Shown here piece after piece: positions 7,698 through 11,551 of a stretch of DNA of 11,551 nucleotides; the stretch's first letter is position 1; every line of letters begins with the position of its first letter. The position numbers were made by a program, and so were the translations under genes. The stretch is from Alphaproteobacteria bacterium MarineAlpha9_Bin7 (GTDB lineage Bacteria; Pseudomonadota; Alphaproteobacteria; UBA7887): assembly GCA_002938115.1 (NCBI GenBank), contig PTKD01000042.1, positions 1-11,551 of the forward strand, given 5' to 3'. The notes under the pieces were generated by a model. The model was not told the DNA's origin, ran no database searches, and saw only the letters and a list, made by a program, of their open reading frames with translations.

Positions 7698-8504
7698 CTA
7701 TGTATGTTGTCCAATACCTGCAGTCAAACCGCCATCAACAACCAAATATGTGCCGTTGACATACTTAGCCTCATTCGAGGCCAAATAAAGTGCGGCATAA
7801 GCTACATCCCAGGCATCTCCCATTCGCCCGGTTGGCGAAGCAGAGTTACGCCGATCCAACATTTCGCCAACACCTCCGTAATGCTCAGTTAAATGAGCAC
7901 GTACCATAGGTGTATCAATTAGGCCCGGCAAAAGAGCATTGCACCGTATACCTTTGGCAGCATATTGAAGAGCTACACTTTGCGTAAACTGCAATACGGC
8001 AGCTTTGCTGGCAGCATATGAGGCGTAAGGAATCCCTGTGTACCGGATCGCAGCTACACTGGAAACATTAACGATCGAGCCACTTTCCGCTTTCAACATA
8101 GCGGGCAATATGGCGCTGCAGGTCAAATACATACTTTTCACATTGACCGTAAAGGTTTGATCCCAATCTGCTTCACTAATATCGACAGGGCCACCGAGCT
8201 GACCTGTAATGCCTACATTGTTGTGAAGAACATCGATGCAACCGTGCGCATATAGCACAGCGTCAGTCATTTTTGCGACAGAGTCCCTATTGGTCACGTC
8301 CACCTCGACAACCGTGCAATGCCCTCCTTCATCTACTATAATCTTGGCAGTTTCCTCCGCAGCCCGTGCCTCTCGATCAGCAGCGATTACGTGGGCGCCC
8401 TCACGCGCAAAAAGCACCGCGGTAGCCTTTCCGTTGCCCCACCCCGGACCTACGGAACCAGCACCCGTAACAATTGCCACCTTGTTTTCTAGTCTAGCAA
8501 CCAC
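7698..8504 (-). CDS. SDR family NAD(P)-dependent oxidoreductase
   Basis: This 268-residue classical short-chain dehydrogenase/reductase probably oxidises an alcohol or reduces a ketone. The cofactor loop is TGAGSVGPGWGNGKA (14-28), a longer form than the usual TGxxxGIG. NNVG is at 95-98, the catalytic Ser in NVSS (146-149), and the Tyr-Lys pair in YAASK (163-167). The C-terminal strand YLVVDGGLT (253-261) is canonical. D43 after the second strand suggests NAD rather than NADP. The start is GTG 8504 with GAAGG close upstream. It heads a two-gene minus-strand operon with the flavin-reductase-like gene and is divergent from the PhyH dioxygenase 84 bases away. Oxidation of the alcohol made by a neighbouring dioxygenase is plausible but inferred. 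Confidence 0.9.
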   Translation of the reverse strand: MVARLENKVAIVTGAGSVGPGWGNGKATAVLFAREGAHVIAADREARAAEETAKIIVDEGGHCTVVEVDVTNRDSVAKMTDAVLYAHGCIDVLHNNVGITGQLGGPVDISEADWDQTFTVNVKSMYLTCSAILPAMLKAESGSIVNVSSVAAIRYTGIPYASYAASKAAVLQFTQSVALQYAAKGIRCNALLPGLIDTPMVRAHLTEHYGGVGEMLDRRNSASPTGRMGDAWDVAYAALYLASNEAKYVNGTYLVVDGGLTAGIGQHT

Positions 8505-8531
8505 CTACCTTCTTTACCTCTCACTACCCGC

Positions 8532-8560
8532 TTGAGTTGAGGACCACATATTCATAACAT
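8532..8560 (+). promoter_or_regulatory. Candidate sigma-70 promoter for PhyH gene
   Basis: TTGAGT (8532-8537) and TAACAT (8555-8560) each match four of six consensus bases with an ideal 17-base spacer. They end 28 bases before the PhyH ATG. The 84-base divergent spacer leaves little room for other promoters. Confidence 0.3.
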
Positions 8561-8588
8561 AAGTCATGAATTAAGGAGAAGTCCGGGC

Positions 8589-9389
8589 ATGAAGCTTAGT
8601 AAAAGCCAGATCGAAACTTTTAACCGAGACGGGTTTCTATTTCTTCCGGAGCTGTTCTCCGAGGCCGAAATCAATATCTTGAAGGCCGAGTTGCCCAAAA
8701 TCTTTTCAATGGACCGGGAGGAAATAGAACGCGACGAAAGTAGTGAAGAAATAAGGGGTGCATTCGCCATGCACGAGTATAGCACCGCGTTTGCCGCCTT
8801 GCTTCGACACCCACGTCTACTGGAACCTGCACACCAAATCTTAGGCAGCGACGTCTATTGCCATCAATATAAAATAATTACCAAACAAGCCTTTGGACAT
8901 CTGGATTTCCCCTGGCATCAGGATTTTGCTTCCTGGCATGCCCATGATGGCATGCCGGAGCCAAAAGCGATGAACTACGCGGTCTTCCTGGACGACGTAA
9001 ATGAGTTTAATGGTCCGATTGCTTTTATACCTGGCTCCCACCAACAAGGTGAACTTTCATCCATCCCCGAAGCTTTGCCTGGAATCACACCTCTGTACAC
9101 CATGAGCGTCGATACTATCAAAGCCTTGGCAGAGGAAAACGGTATCGTGTCTCCGAAAGGGGCCGCCGGTTCCGCTGTCTTTTTCCATTCTTGCATGGCA
9201 CATACGTCGGCACCAAATATTTCTCCTTGGCCTCGAAATATTGTGTATCTAACTTGCAATCGCACAGACAATTATATCCGAAGCCCCACGCGGCCCCATT
9301 ATTATGCAAGTCGCACATTCGAACCCATCCGCGCCCTGCCTGACAACTGCCTGAGCAAGTGGGGGCACGACCAATCACCGGCCCATTAA
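8589..9389 (+). CDS. Phytanoyl-CoA dioxygenase (PhyH) family, EctD-like
   Basis: This 266-residue Fe(II)/2-oxoglutarate oxygenase should hydroxylate a small molecule in the cytoplasm. The iron-binding pair is H110 and D112 in FPWHQDFASWH, the distal histidine H205 in MAHTSAPN, and R216 in SPWPRN is placed to bind 2-oxoglutarate. FIPGSH (146-151) is a family mark. The stretch FxWHxDFxxWHxxDGMP closely follows the pattern of ectoine hydroxylase EctD, which suggests a small zwitterionic or amino-acid-like substrate. No ectoine synthesis genes lie nearby, so I do not call it ectD. ATG 8589 has a strong AAGGAG ten bases upstream. It is followed 47 bases later by a CMD-family gene, probably in the same transcript, and is divergent from the SDR gene. 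Confidence 0.9.
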   Translation: MKLSKSQIETFNRDGFLFLPELFSEAEINILKAELPKIFSMDREEIERDESSEEIRGAFAMHEYSTAFAALLRHPRLLEPAHQILGSDVYCHQYKIITKQAFGHLDFPWHQDFASWHAHDGMPEPKAMNYAVFLDDVNEFNGPIAFIPGSHQQGELSSIPEALPGITPLYTMSVDTIKALAEENGIVSPKGAAGSAVFFHSCMAHTSAPNISPWPRNIVYLTCNRTDNYIRSPTRPHYYASRTFEPIRALPDNCLSKWGHDQSPAH

Positions 9390-9436
9390 TTTTTTGTTCT
9401 AAGACATGCACAAGCTGTTGATAATGTGAATTTACA

Positions 9437-9991
9437 ATGAATCGATTGGTAACATTGACCCCTGAAGAGATGGACCAGAGCCAACAGGCAGTCTGGAAAG
9501 AAATTCAATCGGGTCCCCGCGGTTCTTCAACCCACGGTCCATTCATGGCTTGGTTGCAAAGTCCTTCACTTGCCAATCATGCGCAGAAACTTGGGGAATA
9601 TCTTCGCTTTAATTCGCGCATGGACAAACGCCTCTCGGAATTGGCAATCCTCACCGTAGCGCGACATTGGACAGCACAGTACGAATGGTTTGCACACAAA
9701 GAGTTGGCGCTTCAAGGTGGCCTTGCGCACGATATTATTGATTCCATTGAAAGACAGGAACGGCCAAATTTTTCCAGTGAAGATGAAGCTGCGGTTTACG
9801 ATTTTTCGGTTGAGTTACAACAAACTCATCAGGTAACCGATGCCAAATATGATGCCGTGGTAAAACACATTGGGCGCCCTGGTGCAGTCGATTTGGTAGG
9901 ATTGCTCGGCTATTACACTTTGGTCTCAATGACACTGAATGTGTACCAAGTAAAGTTACCAAACGGGGTGCCAGCGCCATTAAAACCATAA
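9437..9991 (+). CDS. Carboxymuconolactone decarboxylase (CMD) family protein
   Basis: This 184-residue, mostly helical protein shows the CMD signature: R65-x-SELAILTVARHW (65-78) followed by QYEWFAHKELA (81-91), with E83 and H87 in the positions conserved in the family. It contains no cysteine at all, so it lacks the CxxC of AhpD-type peroxidases and must work otherwise, or act as a lyase or binding protein. True 4-carboxymuconolactone decarboxylases are shorter (about 130). This longer group is common beside oxidative catabolic genes but is little studied. The ATG at 9437 has only a weak ribosome site. It is downstream of the PhyH gene. The frame stays open past its TAA (see the small ORF at 9995). 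Confidence 0.85.
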   Translation: MNRLVTLTPEEMDQSQQAVWKEIQSGPRGSSTHGPFMAWLQSPSLANHAQKLGEYLRFNSRMDKRLSELAILTVARHWTAQYEWFAHKELALQGGLAHDIIDSIERQERPNFSSEDEAAVYDFSVELQQTHQVTDAKYDAVVKHIGRPGAVDLVGLLGYYTLVSMTLNVYQVKLPNGVPAPLKP

Positions 9992-9994
9992 CTT

Positions 9995-10129
9995 GTGACA
10001 AAGGAAAAATTTTGGGACAACGCCTCGATTGCGGTAGGTATGCCCTTTAATAAAAGTCCGGACGATCTTCGCCCAGACATCACGACACTGGACAGATTTG
10101 GACTGAAGCCAAAGAGGAGACAAGGATGA
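9995..10129 (+). CDS. Possible 44-residue small ORF coupled to aldolase
   Basis: GTG 9995 opens a frame three bases after the CMD-family stop and in the same frame as it, running to a TGA that overlaps the aldolase ATG as ATGA (10126-10129). The product starts (M)TKEKFWDNASIAVGMPFN, then SPDDLRPDITTLDRFGL, and ends basic (KPKRRQG). Composition is protein-like and the ATGA overlap is typical of translational coupling, but the GTG has no clear ribosome site, and an internal ATG at 10040 (after GGTAGGT) is an alternative. It may be a separate small protein or a readthrough tail of the CMD-family protein. I do not recognise a family. Confidence 0.4.
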   Translation: MTKEKFWDNASIAVGMPFNKSPDDLRPDITTLDRFGLKPKRRQG

Positions 10130-11121
10130 GTTTGACGCAGCTTTCTGATATTGCCAGGGCGATCGTAGCGGACGGCAAAGGTATCCTGGCGGCGGACGAA
10201 AGCACCCCAACAATTAAAAAACGGTTTGATAGTATCAATGTTGAATCAAATGAAGCCAACCGACAAGCCTACCGGAGCATGCTATTCACAACGAATGGAG
10301 CAGGCGAATTCATCAGCGGTGTCATCTTGTTTGATGAAACCATACGGCAAGAGGCCTCGGACGGTCGCTCCATGGTTCAAGTCCTCAAAGAAGCAGGAAT
10401 GATACCGGGAATTAAAGTCGATAAGGGCGCAAAACCCCTACCGAATTGTGCAAATGAGACCGTTACGGAAGGCCTTGATGGGCTACGTGAACGGTGTGAG
10501 GAATATTTCGGTCTCGGCGCCAGGTTTGCTAAGTGGAGGGCGGTCATTCGAATTGGGAAAGACATTCCGAGCAAAAACTGTATTGCAGTTAATGCCCACG
10601 CTTTGGCGCGCTACGCGACTTTATGTCAAGAAACCGGCTTGGTTCCGATCGTTGAACCAGAGGTTTTGATGGACGGATCCCATGATATTGACACTTGTGA
10701 TATGGTAACCGAAGCAACATTGCGGGCAGTATTCCACGAATTGTACCAGCAAGGTGTATCGCTGGAAGGTACACTTTTAAAACCGAATATGGTCATTTCC
10801 GGCAACACTTGTCCTCAACAAGCAACTGTTGATGAAGTAGCTGAACGAACAGTTGCATGCCTCAAGCGAGCAGTGCCCGCGGCCATTCCGGGCATTGTAT
10901 TTTTGTCGGGTGGGCAATCCGATGAGGTTGCAACACTACATCTGAACACCATGAACCGGGAGGCAAAGGATCTTCCCTGGAAACTGTCTTTTTCGTATGG
11001 TCGCGCACTCCAAGCCGCACCATTGAAAGCCTGGGCAGGCATCAATATCGAGCAAGCGCAGCATGCATTTTATGAACGAGCGAGTGCCAACGGTGCAGCT
11101 TGCCGAGGGGAATATACCTAG
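10126..11121 (+). CDS. Class I fructose-bisphosphate aldolase
   Basis: This 331-residue metal-independent aldolase reversibly splits fructose 1,6-bisphosphate into dihydroxyacetone phosphate and glyceraldehyde 3-phosphate in glycolysis and gluconeogenesis. The Schiff-base lysine is K219 in LLKPNMV. Other catalytic landmarks are D23 in LAADES, K136 in FAKWRAV, E178 and E180 in VEPEV, and the phosphate-binding SGGQS at 261-265. The motifs are those of the animal/plant-type class I enzyme, which also occurs in bacteria, and not the archaeal-type DhnA. It ends GEYT, with a tyrosine next to last where animal enzymes end in tyrosine. The ATG at 10126 has GAGGAG a few bases upstream. It is complete, with no frameshift. 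A link to the neighbouring oxidative genes is not evident. Confidence 0.96.
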   Translation: MSLTQLSDIARAIVADGKGILAADESTPTIKKRFDSINVESNEANRQAYRSMLFTTNGAGEFISGVILFDETIRQEASDGRSMVQVLKEAGMIPGIKVDKGAKPLPNCANETVTEGLDGLRERCEEYFGLGARFAKWRAVIRIGKDIPSKNCIAVNAHALARYATLCQETGLVPIVEPEVLMDGSHDIDTCDMVTEATLRAVFHELYQQGVSLEGTLLKPNMVISGNTCPQQATVDEVAERTVACLKRAVPAAIPGIVFLSGGQSDEVATLHLNTMNREAKDLPWKLSFSYGRALQAAPLKAWAGINIEQAQHAFYERASANGAACRGEYT

Positions 11122-11169
11122 TTGTTTCAAAACAATAATGAAATAACATTCCATAGTATTGCTCTAATA

Positions 11170-11310
11170 ATGCGTTCCATTTTGTGTATTTCAGGCCACT
11201 CCAATAAGAGTCCACGATTGGGCTGTGCAAACAATGCACTAGCGAGAAGCGTGTTATTTGTTGCAGCTTTGTTAGTGTGTACAAGCTCCATCGTGCGTGC
11301 CGATACCACA
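11170..11310 (+). CDS. N-terminal fragment of a secreted protein, cut at a junction
   Basis: From ATG 11170 (or TTG 11218, which has AAGAG seven bases upstream) the frame encodes a convincing Sec signal peptide: arginine at 26, hydrophobic core SVLFVAALLVCTSSI (27-41), and a likely cleavage after VRA at 42-44. Only a few mature residues (DTT) follow before base composition changes sharply. The continuing frame to 11400 is rich in Ala, Pro and Arg and runs antisense to a better frame, so it is probably not the real protein. The gene seems truncated near 11309. Its function cannot be told. Confidence 0.45.
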
Positions 11311-11551
11311 GCCGGTCCAGGAGCGGCACGTCTGAGAATTCCTCGCGCAGCAGCTCCGGGCTGCCGGTGTGCCGAACCAGCAGCCACGCCAGCCAGATGA
11401 AGTCGTAGTGGTTGCTCGCCGGGGGCCGCACACCATATGGTTCGCCGCCCTGGTCGTCGTCGGGACTGTAGGTGCCTGGAAAGAAAACCGCGGTGCCGTC
11501 GAAGTTCACATGGTCGGGCACCGCGTACGGCCAGAGCGCCGCCGCGCCCAG
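11309..11551 (-). CDS. Partial glycosidase-like protein in GC-rich DNA
   Basis: The minus strand is open from the window edge, reading LGAAALWPYAVPDHVNFDGT, then VFFPGTYSPDDDQGGEPYG, SNHYDFIWLAWLLVRHTGS and PELLREEFSDVPLLDRL. This resembles the helical catalytic region of six-hairpin (alpha/alpha)6 glycosidases, where an acidic, glycine-rich segment and a WLAW helix are common, but I cannot name the family. The frame formally continues to a stop at 11042, yet beyond 11309 it enters AT-rich DNA antisense to the signal-peptide gene and loses protein character. The 5' end lies outside the window. Codons are strongly G/C-ending, unlike every other gene here, which suggests a different source. Confidence 0.45.

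Noticed and set aside
11116..11135. Inverted repeat TTGTTT-CA-AAACAA after the aldolase stop as a terminator
   Set aside because: The stem is almost all A/T with a two-base loop and no T run follows.

Overview
The window looks like bacterial chromosome, most likely from a proteobacterium and possibly an alphaproteobacterium. The evidence is moderate-GC coding DNA, a tRNA-Phe with an encoded CCA end, a bacterial class I fructose-bisphosphate aldolase, TfdA-like and phytanoyl-CoA-type Fe(II)/2-oxoglutarate dioxygenases, and a twin-GAF class III nucleotide cyclase. The lineage is an inference from protein style, not from a marker gene. There is no CRISPR array, insertion sequence or rRNA.

Left part (1-2439): a family 2 glycosyltransferase on the minus strand and a UDP-glucuronate decarboxylase (UDP-xylose synthase type) on the plus strand diverge from an AT-rich 274-base spacer. 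One makes a nucleotide sugar and the other transfers sugars, so they look like an edge of a surface-polysaccharide locus.

Signalling part (2532-5606, all minus): a 763-residue GAF-GAF-PAS-cyclase of class IIIb type is preceded by a 158-residue coiled-coil protein built from 36-residue tandem repeats. That gene is preceded by a tiny gene whose frame is broken at a run of seven T on the coding strand. The three probably form one transcription unit.

Oxidative-metabolism part (5669-9991): a TfdA/TauD dioxygenase follows the tRNA-Phe gene. Next come a flavin-reductase-fold protein and an SDR dehydrogenase, both on the minus strand. Divergent from these on the plus strand are an EctD-like PhyH dioxygenase and a cysteine-free carboxymuconolactone decarboxylase-family protein. 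Hydroxylation followed by dehydrogenation of a small organic acid or zwitterion is a reasonable guess; no substrate can be read from the sequence.

Right part (9995-11551): a possible 44-residue small ORF starts in frame just after the CMD-family stop and overlaps the start of the class I aldolase gene by ATGA. After the aldolase, the start of a signal-peptide protein (plus strand) runs abruptly into GC-rich DNA coding on the other strand for a glycosidase-like protein. The change near 11309 looks like a junction between two unrelated sequences, either an assembly chimera or a recent insertion, so the last 240 bases should not be trusted as part of the same genome.
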